Source: Nitritalea halalkaliphila LW7 | GTDB lineage: Bacteria > Bacteroidota > Bacteroidia > Cytophagales > Cyclobacteriaceae | Length of the DNA stretch: 64,000 bases | NCBI RefSeq assembly: GCF_000265075.1 | Contig: NZ_AJYA01000009.1 | Coordinates: forward strand, 1-64,000 | Reading direction: 5' to 3' | In this document: piece by piece, positions 29,220-40,000 of the stretch | How positions within the stretch are numbered: position 1 is the stretch's first letter | Layout of the letters: every line of letters begins with the position of its first letter | Notes under the pieces: model-generated | What the model was told of the DNA's origin: nothing | Database searches by the model: none | What the model saw: only the letters and a program-made list of their open reading frames with translations | Program-made: the position numbers and the translations under genes

Positions 29220-30847
29220 TTACATCATGCCACCCATGCCACCGCCACCCATAGGAGGCATCGCAGGGGCATCTTCTTTAATGTCAGCGACTACACACTC
29301 AGTAGTTAAAAGAAGGGCAGCGATAGAAGCTGCATTTTCTAATGCTAAGCGTGTTACTTTCGTAGGATCGATTACGCCAGCCTCGAATAAGTCTTCGTAG
29401 CGGTCGTAACGGGCATTGTAACCGAAGTTGCCTTCACCCTCTTTGATTTTATTAATAACCACAGAGCCTTCACCACCTGCGTTCTCTACGATCGTTCTCA
29501 GTGGAGCTTCGATCGCGATGCGCACGATGTTAATCCCTGTATCTTGGTCTTCATTTTCGCCTTTTAAGCTATCTAGAGCAGCAGAAGCACGGATTAGCGC
29601 CACACCACCACCTACTACGATACCTTCTTGAACCGCAGCGCGTGTCGCATGTAAAGCATCATCTACGCGGTCTTTCTTCTCTTTCATCTCTACTTCAGTA
29701 GCAGCACCGATGTAAAGGATAGCTACACCGCCAGAAAGCTTGGCCAGACGCTCCTGTAGTTTTTCTCTGTCGTAGTCAGAAGTTGTCTTCTCGATCTGTG
29801 CCTTGATTTCGTTAATACGCGCCTCGATAGCACCTTTGTCACCAGCACCGTTAACGATCGTCGTATTGTCCTTATCGATGTTTACCTTTTCAGCATTACC
29901 GAGGTAATCGATCGTCGCATTCTCTAACTTGTAGCCTCTCTCTTCAGAGATAACAGTACCACCTGTTAAGATCGCGATATCTTCTAACATGGCTTTTCTT
30001 CTGTCACCGAAACCTGGAGCTTTTACAGCCGCCACCTTCAGTGCGCCACGGATTTTGTTTACCACTAGGGTAGCTAAAGCCTCGCCATCTACGTCTTCCG
30101 CGATGATCACAAGCGGTCTGCCAGACTGCGCTACTGGCTCTAAAACAGGAAGTAATTCCTTCATAGAAGAAATCTTCTTGTCGTAGATTAAGATAAATGG
30201 ATTCTCTAATTCAGCCTCCATTTTCTCAGTGTTCGTCGTGAAGTAAGGAGAAAGATACCCACGGTCGAACTGCATACCTTCTACCGTTTTTACTTCCGTT
30301 TCAGTACCTTTCGCTTCTTCTACGGTGATGACACCATCTTTACCCACTTTGTCCATCGCGTCAGCGATCATCTTACCGATCTCCTCGTCTGCGTTAGCAG
30401 AAACTGTGGCGACCTGCTCGATTTCCTTAGAAGTAGAAATGTCTTTAGAGTTCGCCTTCAGTGTGCTTACGATAGTAGCTACCGCCTTATCGATACCTCT
30501 CTTCAGGTCCATAGGGTTAGCACCAGCGGCCACGTTCTTAATACCTGCGTTAAAAATCGCCTGGGTTAACACAGTAGCTGTCGTCGTACCATCACCTGCG
30601 TTGTCAGCCGTCTTTGAGGCTACTTCTTTTACAAGCTGAGCACCCATGTTCTCGATAGGCTCTTCTAGCTCGATTTCCTTCGCTACAGATACACCATCCT
30701 TGGTGATTGTCGGAGCACCGAATTTTTTGTCGATGATTACGTTACGACCTTCGGGCCCAAAGTTACTTTTACAGCGTTCGCTAAGGCATCTACGCCTTTT
30801 TTCAGTTTATCTCTTGCGTCAGTATCGAAAAAGAGTTCTTTTGCCAT
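29220..30847 (-). CDS. groEL: 60-kDa chaperonin GroEL (one frameshift)
   Basis: Repaired length is 542 residues, normal for GroEL. The N-terminus [32 protein letters not shown] is in one frame and the rest ([27 protein letters not shown] ...) in another; one missing G (minus strand) near 30748 restores GPEGRNV-type [20 protein letters not shown] (ATP site) and the C-terminal GGM tail ([13 protein letters not shown]) are clear. It is essential, so a true frameshift would be lethal unless another copy exists; a sequencing error is far more likely. Cytoplasmic folding chamber with GroES, 33 bp downstream of groES. Confidence 0.97.
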
Positions 30848-30880
30848 TTTTTTCTAATTTTTAGAGTTTAAAGGGTTTAA

Positions 30881-31159
30881 TTAAATGATCGCTAAAATGT
30901 CTGCTTCACGCATGATCAAATAGTCCTGACCATCAAAGGACAGTTCCGTACCGGAATACTTTCCGTAAAGTACAGTGTCACCCACTTTTACAGTCAATGG
31001 TTCATCTTTCTTGCCATTTCCTACTGCTATCACAGTGCCTTTCTGCGGCTTCTCTTTAGCAGTGTCCGGAATGAAAAGACCAGAAGCGGTTTTTTCTTCA
31101 GCTGCAGCAGGTTCTACCAGAACTCTATCTGCAAGAGGTTTGATGTTAACGTTTGACAT
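30881..31159 (-). CDS. groES: 10-kDa chaperonin GroES
   Basis: 92 residues. [36 protein letters not shown] (with the mobile loop), [35 protein letters not shown]. Lid of the GroEL chamber. First gene of the groES-groEL operon. I saw no CIRCE (HrcA) inverted repeat upstream; a sigma54-like -24/-12 element is present instead at 31210-31226. Confidence 0.97.
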   Translation of the reverse strand: MSNVNIKPLADRVLVEPAAAEEKTASGLFIPDTAKEKPQKGTVIAVGNGKKDEPLTVKVGDTVLYGKYSGTELSFDGQDYLIMREADILAII

Positions 31160-31209
31160 GATTAAATTATAAATTAAGGTTGATTGCTTGTTTTACCTCT
31201 TGCCCATGA

Positions 31210-31226
31210 GCGATTCTTGTGCCAAT
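31210..31226 (-). promoter_or_regulatory. Sigma54-like -24/-12 element upstream of groES
   Basis: Minus strand TTGGCACAAGAATCGCT has the invariant GG and GC separated by exactly 10 nt, as in the sigma54 consensus TGGCAC-N5-TTGC (one mismatch in the -12 box). It lies 51 bp before the groES ATG. No consensus sigma-70 promoter was found in the interval. Confidence 0.4.
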
Positions 31227-31291
31227 TCTCCTAAACCGCTGGAGACTGCCATAAAGTCGCTTCTTCTTGTGGGTGTTTGTTGACTAGTGTA

Positions 31292-31321
31292 AAATTTGAC
31301 TTTTTTTAACTGTCAAAATTT
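31292..31321. repeat. Imperfect inverted repeat in the groES / 31383 divergent region
   Basis: aaatttgac (31292-31300) and gtcaaaatt (31312-31320) pair over 8 of 9 positions around an 11-nt T-rich centre. A second TTGAC lies at 31279-31283. Could be an operator or activator site for either gene; chance in AT-rich DNA is possible. Confidence 0.3.
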
Positions 31322-31382
31322 CAAAAGCATTTGCTTAATTTGTCCGAACTCCTTAAATTCCAAATCTAGTATTAACTAAATT

Positions 31383-32105
31383 ATGGAAAAATTAACTGAC
31401 AACTGGATCGCCGAGGGCTGGATGGACATGGAATACAAAAAATACCTGCTTCTGGCCTACCTAAAACATGTCTCTGGGCGCTTTCGAGAGGTTAAATTAT
31501 ACCCTCCGCTGGCAGATTTAATTTACCACTATCAAAAACTGACAAGTATGCAGGCCCAAAAGGACCGCTTGCGCGATGCCTTTCCCAAGCGCATCCTCGG
31601 CCCGGACCCGGAAAAAATGGCGTGGAAGTATGGAAGTGCCATACCAGACGATGAAGCCATACAAGTGCTCGAGGAACTGCTCCATTACGCGATCCCGCAG
31701 CTAAAAAAATACATCGAGGAGGGGAAAACGATTTACGATTTCTTAGAAGAAGAGATGGAATTTAGTCCCGTAGGCATCACCCCGCTATACCGTCAGGAAG
31801 GCTACGCTATCTTAGGATCAAAGGAGGAAAAACACCTGCATATCTACAGGTATAAGGTGGGAATCTTCACGCAGGCGCGCGACTCCTTTAAAGGAATCAT
31901 GATGCAGTTCGTGCAGTCCATTCGCAGAAGCCTGGCGGATACCGTGGAGGCCATTAAGCTACGCCTGATTCGCGAGTATCGCGACCTTCCGAATCCTGCG
32001 GTATACAGTATTCTCTCGAACCGCAGTATTCCGCTACAGGAAACATTTCTTCCCATGAGTAAGCGCTTGCTGCTGATTCATCTCAGTGAAGAAGAAAAAA
32101 GCTAA
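31383..32105 (+). CDS. Conserved hypothetical protein
   Basis: 240 residues, cytosolic, no signal peptide. Mostly helical N-terminal half (KKYLLLAYLKHVSGRFREVKLYPPLADLIYHYQKL) and a mixed C-terminal half (PLYRQEGYAILGSKEEKHLHIYRYKV). I recognise no motif or catalytic residue. It is divergent from groES and stands alone on the plus strand. Good codon content over the whole length and a proper isolated position support it being a real gene. Confidence 0.75.
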   Translation: MEKLTDNWIAEGWMDMEYKKYLLLAYLKHVSGRFREVKLYPPLADLIYHYQKLTSMQAQKDRLRDAFPKRILGPDPEKMAWKYGSAIPDDEAIQVLEELLHYAIPQLKKYIEEGKTIYDFLEEEMEFSPVGITPLYRQEGYAILGSKEEKHLHIYRYKVGIFTQARDSFKGIMMQFVQSIRRSLADTVEAIKLRLIREYRDLPNPAVYSILSNRSIPLQETFLPMSKRLLLIHLSEEEKS

Positions 32106-32142
32106 AAGTGCACGGTAGGGGAGTGCATGCCCCGGAACTGTC

Positions 32143-32163
32143 CTTTGCGCCGGAGGCGCAAAG
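32143..32163. repeat. Perfect hairpin without T-run
   Basis: ctttgcgcc / ggcgcaaag, 9-bp perfect arms and a GGA loop, between two convergent genes. No T-run on either strand, so it does not look like an intrinsic terminator by itself. Confidence 0.55.
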
Positions 32164-32202
32164 TGAGGTGCAAGTGCTACGTACAAGAATACAAAAAGAA
32201 AT

Positions 32203-32236
32203 AAAAAAAGCGCCACTGTCTATCGCAGTGGCGCTC
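32203..32236 (-). terminator. Terminator after secG
   Basis: gcgccactg / cagtggcgc, 9-bp perfect stem and 7-nt loop, followed on the minus strand by a T7 run. Closes the miaB-secG gene group. Confidence 0.92.
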
Positions 32237-32256
32237 CTCATACGGTGTAAAACGAA

Positions 32257-32673
32257 TTAATTTTCGTCTTCTTCTCCGCTCTCTTGCTCAGCAGGAGAAA
32301 TTTCAATGTTCTGTAAAGACTCTCCGCCTTCTTCTAACGTGCCTTCAGAAGGAAGTAGGCCACCCTCGTCATCACCGAACGAAGGAGTTAGGAGCTGCTG
32401 CTGCCGTGCATTTTCGATGTTAGGAGAGCTAAAGCTGTCGCCACCTGTCGAAGAGGTATAAAAGGCAGAGGATGCTAAAGAAAGCACTAAGATCGCGATG
32501 GCGAGCACCCAGGTGGATTTCTCCAAAATATTTCCAGTCTTCGTAACACCCATAATCTGGCTCGCGCTGCCGCCGAAAGCTGCACCCACGCCACCCTTGG
32601 AGTTTTGACCTAAAATAACTAAAATTAAGAGTACTGCCAGTACGATGATAACTGTAATAAGTACGGTAAACAT
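32257..32673 (-). CDS. secG: Preprotein translocase subunit SecG
   Basis: 138 residues. Two transmembrane helices (VLITVIIVLAVLLILVIL; WVLAIAILVLSLASSAFY) around the cytosolic GQNSKGGVGAAFGGSASQIMG loop, which is diagnostic. Part of the SecYEG inner-membrane channel. The C-terminal ~60 residues form an acidic, Gln/Glu-rich extension (ending SGEEDEN), longer than E. coli SecG and common in Bacteroidota. Thirteen bp after the preceding gene. Confidence 0.95.
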   Translation of the reverse strand: MFTVLITVIIVLAVLLILVILGQNSKGGVGAAFGGSASQIMGVTKTGNILEKSTWVLAIAILVLSLASSAFYTSSTGGDSFSSPNIENARQQQLLTPSFGDDEGGLLPSEGTLEEGGESLQNIEISPAEQESGEEDEN

Positions 32674-32686
32674 ATGATGGGATTAA

Positions 32687-33406
32687 TTATTCTTCTTTTT
32701 TATCTAAGCCTGCAATAAGGTCTGCAAAGTAAGCCTTTTTATTCGGAAATTTCACCATTAACTGTTCATAAATTTCTTTTGCTTTGGCGGTTTTACCCTG
32801 CAATGTAAGCAGTTTAGCGTAACTTTCCGTCACTAAATTCATTTTTAGCTCGGTACTGGACTTGCTAAGATCTTCTTTTTTATGCGTCTCCTCCGCATCC
32901 TGAGGTAGTGCGCGCAGGCGTCCATGTCCCTCATCGAATTTGGCGATAAGCGCATCCAAGCGAGAGCTCGTCTCTGCATCGCCTTCTTCGTCTGCCGCAG
33001 TCGCAGACTCCACTGCATAGCCGGCACTGAAATCAGGAGTGCTTTCTAGCGCCTCCCGGAGTGCACCATCTTCATTTTCTTCTGGCGAAGCGAGTGACGG
33101 ACTCTCCTCCGCTGCATTTTCCGAATGTGCTACTGGCTGATCTGCTGCCTGTACAGCAGGAGCGCTGAAAACCGTAGCATCATGAACATAATCGTACAGA
33201 TAGCGACGATCCGAAACACTAATCGCCGCCCAGTGGAGACAGTTGGTACGCTTCCCCTGCGAACGCTGCCGCTCGTGATGTGCCAGCACCAAATTCACCA
33301 CCGCACAGTAAGGAAAGTCTTCGTGTAACTTCACCAGATAGCCATACTGCGTAGGGCTTAGATCGGCAGGTGATTTTACCGCCGCTACTAATTCAGAAAG
33401 ATTCAT
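32687..33406 (-). CDS. Hypothetical protein with TPR-like C-terminus
   Basis: 239 residues. The N-terminus is helical (LVAAVKSPADLSPTQYGYLVKLHEDFPYCAVVNLVLA); a low-complexity acidic middle (about 85-150) follows; the C-terminus (SYAKLLTLQGKTAKAKEIYEQLMVKFPNKKAYFADLI) matches one tetratricopeptide repeat. Cytosolic, no signal. Position between lptE and secG suggests an envelope-biogenesis link but this is only context. Confidence 0.75.
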   Translation of the reverse strand: MNLSELVAAVKSPADLSPTQYGYLVKLHEDFPYCAVVNLVLAHHERQRSQGKRTNCLHWAAISVSDRRYLYDYVHDATVFSAPAVQAADQPVAHSENAAEESPSLASPEENEDGALREALESTPDFSAGYAVESATAADEEGDAETSSRLDALIAKFDEGHGRLRALPQDAEETHKKEDLSKSSTELKMNLVTESYAKLLTLQGKTAKAKEIYEQLMVKFPNKKAYFADLIAGLDKKEE

Positions 33407-33435
33407 AAGTTGAAGTTACTGGAAAATTCAGACAA

Positions 33436-33987
33436 TTACCAGTTCGCCACCGTGGCGGTGAAGATATCCTGGATGATATTTTCGAAAATTTCTTCGATCA
33501 GCTCGCTCTCCACCTGTAAAACGGAGGTGGTCCGTGGGTCATAATCTTGGAAAAAGGAAAAAGTCCGTTTTAAATCCTGCTCCTCATCGTGAATGTTCAC
33601 ATACTCCACTTCCACAGCTATGGTTAAGCGCATTTGACCCGCACGATCGGGAATATTCGGATCCTGACTCGAAACCGTGGCAGATGGTGCGATTACATAA
33701 CGTGTAATCGCACCCGATAGCTGCAAGTCCCCATTCGAGCGCACCAGTTCCAGCTGCGTGTTTCGCTGGTAAAATTCTTTTAAGCTTTCCGTAAAGAGCT
33801 GCTCCATGTTCGCAGGCCCACCACCTGAGTCATTAAAGAAATTATCTACCGAAAAGGTCTTGGTAATGTCATAGTTGATATTCGTCCCCGTAAAGCTATA
33901 ACTGATCGAACAGGCCACTAGCAGCGTCAGCATGCTCCAGCCGCTCACTACCGTAAGCAGCATACTCTTCTTATCCCTCGATGTCAT
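33436..33987 (-). CDS. lptE: LptE-family LPS-assembly lipoprotein
   Basis: 183 residues. Lipobox LVAC at about residue 26 followed by SISYSFTGTNINYDITKTFSVDNFFN, the typical Bacteroidota LptE opening. Then a FTESLKEFYQRNTQLELV and SGAITRYVIAPSATVSSQ beta/alpha pattern. With LptD it would insert LPS into the outer membrane. The start at 33987 overlaps the regulator stop by 17 bp; an alternative Met at 33963 gives 8 bp spacing but drops the basic RDKK that favours the longer signal peptide. Confidence 0.87.
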   Translation of the reverse strand: MTSRDKKSMLLTVVSGWSMLTLLVACSISYSFTGTNINYDITKTFSVDNFFNDSGGGPANMEQLFTESLKEFYQRNTQLELVRSNGDLQLSGAITRYVIAPSATVSSQDPNIPDRAGQMRLTIAVEVEYVNIHDEEQDLKRTFSFFQDYDPRTTSVLQVESELIEEIFENIIQDIFTATVANW

Positions 33988-35289
33988 ACTGTTTAATTTT
34001 TCTATAAAGCGTTCGCTCCGAAATACCTAAGTCTAACGCTGCATACTTTCGTTTATTATGGTGCTTTTTTAAGGCGCGAATGATAAGCTCTCGCTCTTTT
34101 TTCTCTAAAGAAAGCGAACCTTCATCTTCCTCGTGAGCGATGTCCTCGATCACCGTATCTTCATACTCTTCTGTTTCCCCCTCATGCTCCTGCTGCTGCC
34201 GATGCTCTAGTAAAATCGGGTAGGAGACGGTTTCCTCTCTTTCCGAACTACGCGAAACTTCCTGATGCTCCTCCCGCTCCATGCCCTCCTCGGTTTCCAC
34301 CCCCTCGAAAAGCCGCTGGTGCTTGTTAATAATTGAGGCGTTCAAGCCTCCCGACTGATAGGTTTCCAGCACCAGTTTTTTCAGCTCGTGCATGTCTTTT
34401 TTCATGTCGAACAGCACCTTATAGAGCAGTTCACGCTCGCTGAAATCCTGTCCTTTATCGCCCTCACCTCCCTTATACGCTACAGGTAGGCTGGAACCTT
34501 CACGCGGCAGGTAACGCTCCAGTGTGGTCGCATCCACCTCTCTTTCTTCTTCCAACAACGAAATTTGTTCCGCCAGGTTTTTCAATTGACGGATGTTACC
34601 CCGAAAAGGATAGCGCAGCAGAAGCTCCTTAGCCTCAGGATGTAAGGTGATCGGCTTAACACGATATTTCTCGGAGAAATCTGTGGTAAACTTCCGAAAT
34701 AACAGGGCGATGTCTTCGCCGCGCTCGCGCAAAGGGGGTACGTATATCGGCACCGTATTTAGCCGGTAGTAGAGATCTTCTCTGAAGTTCCCTTTTTCTA
34801 CGGCTTTGATAAGGTTTACATTCGTGGCAGCGATCACGCGCACACTTGTTTTCATCACTTTAGAAGAACCTACCCGAATAAATTCTCCATTTTCCAGCAC
34901 GCGCAGCAGTCTCGCCTGCGTCCCCAGTGGCATCTCACCGATCTCATCTAAAAAGATCGAGCCTCCATCTGTCACCTCGAAATACCCTTTGCGACCCTCG
35001 TGGCGCCCGTAAAAGCTCCCTTCTCATGTCCGAAAAGTTCAGAATCTATCGTGCCCTCCGGTATAGCGCCACAGTTGATGGCGATAAACTTGCCATGCTT
35101 TCGGGCACTCAGCGCGTGGATGATCTTCGAGAAACTTTCCTTACCACTACCACTTTCCCCCGTGATGAGCACGGTCATGTCCGTAGGCGCAGCCTGCATG
35201 GCCACCTGAATCGCGTGGTGAAGTAAAGGGCTGTTTCCGATGATGCCAAACCGCTGCTTGACGCTTTGAATTTCTGCTGTGCTGATCAT
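33971..35289 (-). CDS. Sigma54-dependent transcriptional activator, no sensor domain (one frameshift)
   Basis: AAA+ enhancer-binding protein. Walker A GESGSGKE (43-50), GAFTGA (91-96, contacts sigma54), GGSIFLDEIGEMP (Walker B), arginine-finger region LYYRLNTVPIYVPPLRER, and a C-terminal Fis-type helix-turn-helix (YAALDLGISERTLYRKIKQY). One missing G (minus strand) near 34995 splits it; restored ATRGRKGYFEVTDGG. There is no N-terminal receiver, GAF or PAS domain, so activity must be controlled otherwise. A long acidic/Gln-rich linker precedes the HTH. Between miaB (21 bp) and lptE (overlap). Targets unknown; a sigma54-like element lies before groES. Confidence 0.92.
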
Positions 35290-35310
35290 AAATGCTGGCT
35301 TCCTTCCGCT

Positions 35311-36762
35311 TTATACGACCTCGCCGAAAAGTGTCGCTGTAGAACAATGGGTAATTTTTACCTGTACATAGTCGCCGATCTGATGGGCACCCTTATCGAT
35401 AATGACTACCTTATTAGCTGAATTTCTGCCCTTTAGCTGCTCCTCGGAGCGCTTGGAGACACCTTCGATTAAAATCTCTTGCACCTGACCTACGTCGCGC
35501 TGATTGCGGAGCAGGGAGAGGGCGTTCTGCTTGGCAATAATTTCAGCCAAGCGGCGCTTTTTTACCTCTAACGGAATGTCGTCCTTGAACTTTTTCGCTG
35601 CCAGTGTGCCAGGGCGCTCGGAGTAAAAGAACATGTAGGAAAAATCGTACTGCACGATATCCATCAAGCTGAGCGTGTCCTGGTGCTCCTCCTCCGTTTC
35701 GGTGCAGAAACCAGCGATCATGTCTGAGGAAATCCCGCAGTCCTCGCCTAAAATCTCACGAATTTTTTCCACCCGCTCCAGATACCATTCTCGGGTGTAG
35801 GTGCGGTTCATCAGGTCGAGCACACGGCTATTTCCCGACTGCACCGGCAGGTGAATATACTTACAGATGTTCGCATAACGCTTCATCGTGTACAGTACCT
35901 CATCGGTGATGTCTTTCGGATGCGAAGTGCTGAAGCGCACACGAAGCTTCGGATCCACCTGCGCGACCATTTCGAGGAGCTGCGCAAAGTTCACGACTGC
36001 ATCCACGCCCATTTTATTCAAGCGGGCTTTGTTATTTTCCTCCGCAGACCACTTATAACTGTCCACATTTTGACCCAGTAGGGTCACCTCCTTATAGCCT
36101 TTAGCAAAAAGCTCGCGCGCCTCTGCCACGATCGAATGCGGATCACGGCTCCGCTCACGCCCACGGGTAAAGGGTACCACGCAGAAGGAACACATGTTGT
36201 CACAGCCCCGCATAATGGAGATAAAAGCACTCACACCATTCGAGTTTAAGCGCACCGGTGCGATATCGGCATAGGTTTCCTCACGGGAAAGAAAGGTATT
36301 TACCCCCTTGTCACCCGCTTCCGCCACGGCTACCAAGTTCGGCAGATCTCTGTAGGCATCCGGCCCTACGACCACATCCACGATCTGCTCTTCTTCTAGC
36401 AGCTTCTCTTTCAGGCGCTCCGCCATGCAGCCCAGCACACCGATCGTTAGCTCGGGCTTATTTTTTTTCAAGGCATTAAAATGCACCAAGCGCTTCCGCA
36501 CGGTTAGCTCTGCCTTTTCCCGTATGGAGCAGGTGTTCAGAAAGATAACATCGGCCTTTTCCATGTCCGAGGTGGTGTCAAAACCATTTTCCTTCATGAT
36601 GCTGGCCACAATCTCGGAGTCAGAGAAATTCATCTGACAGCCATACGACTCGATGTAAAGCTTCTTGCTCTTGCCTGTGGCCTCCTCCGCTGTCACTTTC
36701 ACATCACAGGCCTGCGCCTCTTCTGGGCTAATTATATCTATGTCTCTAATGAGGTTTTCCAT
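35311..36762 (-). CDS. miaB: tRNA-2-methylthio-N6-dimethylallyladenosine synthase
   Basis: 483 residues, intact. UPF0004 domain with Cys42, Cys78 and Cys112 ([28 protein letters not shown]), radical-SAM site Cys187-x3-Cys191-x2-Cys194 ([19 protein letters not shown]), and a C-terminal TRAM domain ([24 protein letters not shown]). Methylthiolates A37 of tRNAs that read codons starting with U. First gene of the group running to secG. Confidence 0.96.
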   Translation of the reverse strand: MENLIRDIDIISPEEAQACDVKVTAEEATGKSKKLYIESYGCQMNFSDSEIVASIMKENGFDTTSDMEKADVIFLNTCSIREKAELTVRKRLVHFNALKKNKPELTIGVLGCMAERLKEKLLEEEQIVDVVVGPDAYRDLPNLVAVAEAGDKGVNTFLSREETYADIAPVRLNSNGVSAFISIMRGCDNMCSFCVVPFTRGRERSRDPHSIVAEARELFAKGYKEVTLLGQNVDSYKWSAEENNKARLNKMGVDAVVNFAQLLEMVAQVDPKLRVRFSTSHPKDITDEVLYTMKRYANICKYIHLPVQSGNSRVLDLMNRTYTREWYLERVEKIREILGEDCGISSDMIAGFCTETEEEHQDTLSLMDIVQYDFSYMFFYSERPGTLAAKKFKDDIPLEVKKRRLAEIIAKQNALSLLRNQRDVGQVQEILIEGVSKRSEEQLKGRNSANKVVIIDKGAHQIGDYVQVKITHCSTATLFGEVV

Positions 36763-36784
36763 TTGCTTTCACGATTACGCCCCA

Positions 36785-36792
36785 CAAAATTA
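36785..36792 (-). promoter_or_regulatory. -7 promoter element for miaB
   Basis: Minus strand TAATTTTG (TAnnTTTG), 22 nt before the ATG, in the same 15-mer context as the element at 21785. No TTTG at standard -33 spacing. Confidence 0.45.
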
Positions 36793-37016
36793 GTAAAAAT
36801 CGGACAAAATGACAGGTGGTCACGAAAAATAAATCACTGCCTACTTTTTCTCCTTTGGGTATCCTTTAAACTACCTTCCCTTGAATCGGTTATCTACTCA
36901 AAATGAAGAAAAATTAAGGGCGAAGCGGTCGGATTCAGGCCTAAATCAAGTATCTTTAGGCTCCACAGCTATTCCTTTTCTTTAAAAAGTGCTAAACCAA
37001 CAAGTGTTCGTAATTT

Positions 37017-40000
37017 TTGAAACGTATTATTCTAAAAATAAGTAAAGGGCTTGGGTATTTCCTACTAGTCGTGATCCTCCTTGTGGTGGGCCTTCTGCTG
37101 TTTATACGTACGCCCTACGGCCAAAACTTTATCGTCGGAAAGGCTTTGGCTTATTTGCGCCAGCAGACGGACAGCCGCTGGGAGCTGGAGCGGCTTTTTA
37201 TCACCTTTCAGGGGGATCTTGCCCTAGAGGGGCTGCTGGTAGGCGATGCCCAAGGGGACACCCTGCTCTATGTCGGGAAACTGGAAACAGGCTTTGCGCT
37301 TTGGCCCTTTTTGCGCACCGGAGCCCTCGGGGTTTCTGGAGTGGACATGCAGCAGGTCCGTGCCCGCATCTCACGCGATGCAGATGAAAATTTTAATTTT
37401 GACTTTATTCTGAGCGCGCTGCTCGGCGAGGAAGAGGGGGCGCCAGCGCCAAAACCCGCTGAAGCACCTGCGTCACCCACCGATACCGAAAGCGCCGAAG
37501 AAGCAGCAGGTCTTGGCACCCTATATATAGGTCCCGTTCAGCTAAAAGATATACAGCTCGCCTTCCGAGACGAAAGCCTGGGCATCGATCTAGACGCAGC
37601 TTGGGAGGATTTTCGTATGAAAACGGAAAAACTGGACCTAGATGCAGGCGCTTACCTGCTAGAGGCGATCGACTGGGAGGGCTTACAGGTGCGCTATGAA
37701 CAGTTTCTTCCTTTCCCGCCCTCCGAAGAGGAGACGACCCCTACAGCAGGACCCTTACCCGTGGTGAGCTTAGGCAGGCTGCGCATGCCAAATGCCCACT
37801 TTCACTACAGCGATATCCCCAGTGCTTTAGTCGCTGATTTGGGTTGGGATCAGTTTGTTTTTGAACTACCCGAATTGGATTTGGAGGAACAAAACGTCCA
37901 GATCAACACGCTTCGCTTTAACGGCCTCCGTGCTGCAGTGGAACTGGATACTTCTCTGGAAATCCCTACTCAGGAGGAAGAGGGCGAGGACAGGCCTGCT
38001 GACTCCTCCTCGGAGGAGGATGCCGATGATCAAGTCTTCAGCTGGCCGGACTGGCGCGTGAATTTTGCTGATTTTAGCGTGGAGGACGGCAGATTCCTTT
38101 TCCATGACCGTGCAGGAACGGCAGAAGTGCTGCCCTATATCGATCCGAACGCTGTGGAGCTTGCGGATTTTAATTTGGCGCTCCGCCAAATCACCCTGAA
38201 GCCGGGACGTTTAAAGGCACACCTGCATACGTTCAACTTTCGGGAGCAGCGTGGCCTGCAGCTTGATGAGCTGAGCCTGGCCCTGTCGCTGGAGGAAGAA
38301 GCCCTCGAAATCGCTGATTTCCGCTTCCAACTTCCCGGTACGGGACTGAAAGCAGAGAGCCAGCTCCGTTTTCCTTCGATTGAATCCCTGCTGGGGGAAG
38401 ATCCACTGGGGGCCTTGCGCTATGCGCTGCAGCTGGAGGCCAAAACCGATTTCCAACAGCTTGCCTTTTTCGCGCCAGAACTGGCGGAGGAACCTTGGTT
38501 TCAGGCCTTAAAGCCTTTTGAGGGTAGCTTTTCACTGAGTGGAGATGCCGAAAGTCTGCAGCTCAGCCGCTTGGAAATGAGCATCCCACAGACACTGTCT
38601 CTCCGGGTGCCAGAGCTGCGCGTGGCTCAGTTTATGGACCCGGAAAAACTCCGCCTGGACCTTCCAGAGCTGCGCTTTACCGGTTATGGGCGAGGCTTAG
38701 GGGCTTTGGCCGACTGGCAGGGAGGCCCACTTCCTGAGCGCTTCACCGTGCAGCTTTCCAGCCAAGGGGGGCTGCGTGGCCTGCGTAGCCAGCTGGCGCT
38801 GCGTTCCCCGATAGGAGATGTAAGCTGGCAAGTAGAAGGTGGACAGCGGGCGAATGCTACGTATTTCTTGAAAACGGATTTGCGTATCCGTGAACTTAAT
38901 GTAGCCGACCTGCTAGAGCTGCCCGAGCTAGCACCACTCAGCACACGACTACAAGCAGAGGGCGCTTTTTCCACCTTAGAAGACCTTCAGGCCAGTGTGC
39001 GCTGGGATTTCGACCGGCTCGCCTACGATAGCCTGGATTTATCTGCCCTACGCTTGCAGCTCGCCGTTGAAAATGGACAGGGAGACCTGCAGCTGCGCCA
39101 TGCGCGGGACTGGTTCGATCTGGATGTGCAGGCAGACATTTCTTTGGATAGCCTCGCTCAGCAGATCGCACTACAGCTTGACCTGCAGCGGCTTGATGGC
39201 CAAGTCCTAGGGCTATCCGATACCCCCTTAGAGGCGCAGCTGGCCCTACGCTTAGGGGTACGCTATGAGGCGGAGACCTTAGACTTCGGACTGAAGCTGG
39301 AGCGTGCATCCCTGGTGCAAGAGGGGAGGCGTCTGGAGATGGGTGATTTCAATCTTACCGGCCTGTATGCCAGTGATTTTATTAAAGCAAACATACGTTC
39401 CGACTTTTTAAATGGCGCCACTACCTGGAAGGGGACCCGAGCTACTTAGCAGAAGCCTTGGAAATGCAGTTACGTGCGCACCTTGGGCTTTTAGAACCGG
39501 AGAAATATGCCGAGTACCAGCAAGCTCAGGTCAGCACCGCAGCATACGCGCTTTCAGGGGCCTTTTCCTTCTATCCGAATGAGCTTCTGAATAGCCTCCT
39601 GGAGGCCTCCTTTGCCCTAGACACCCTGACGCTAAGCTATCAGGCCGACTCGAAAAAAGAAGGTTTTGCGCTGGAAGCGCGCCTGCCTGAACTGGGCTTC
39701 GGAGACTTTACGGTGGAGGGATTTCGCTTTAAAGTGGCTGGGGATAGCGCAGGCCTGGCCTTAGAGACGGGGATCGCAGGCTTTAACGGAGGGGCCTTTA
39801 AAATCGGTGAGACGATCTTCGGCCTGACGGCCAAAGCAGGGGATTTGCGTCAGTCTTTAGCTGTATTTCAAGAGCAAGAAAAGTTTATGGCCATCGGTTC
39901 GGAGCTTTACCTTCGCCCGATTCGGTAGCCTTCCGCCTCGATGGGGAGGGCCTCCTGCTTAACCAAAGAGAGTGGCAGATGGACCCTGAAAATCTGTTGT

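Noticed and set aside
31160-31382. CIRCE (HrcA) element at groES
   Set aside because: No TTAGCACTC-N9-GAGTGCTAA or near match; the inverted repeat at 31292 differs in sequence and spacing.
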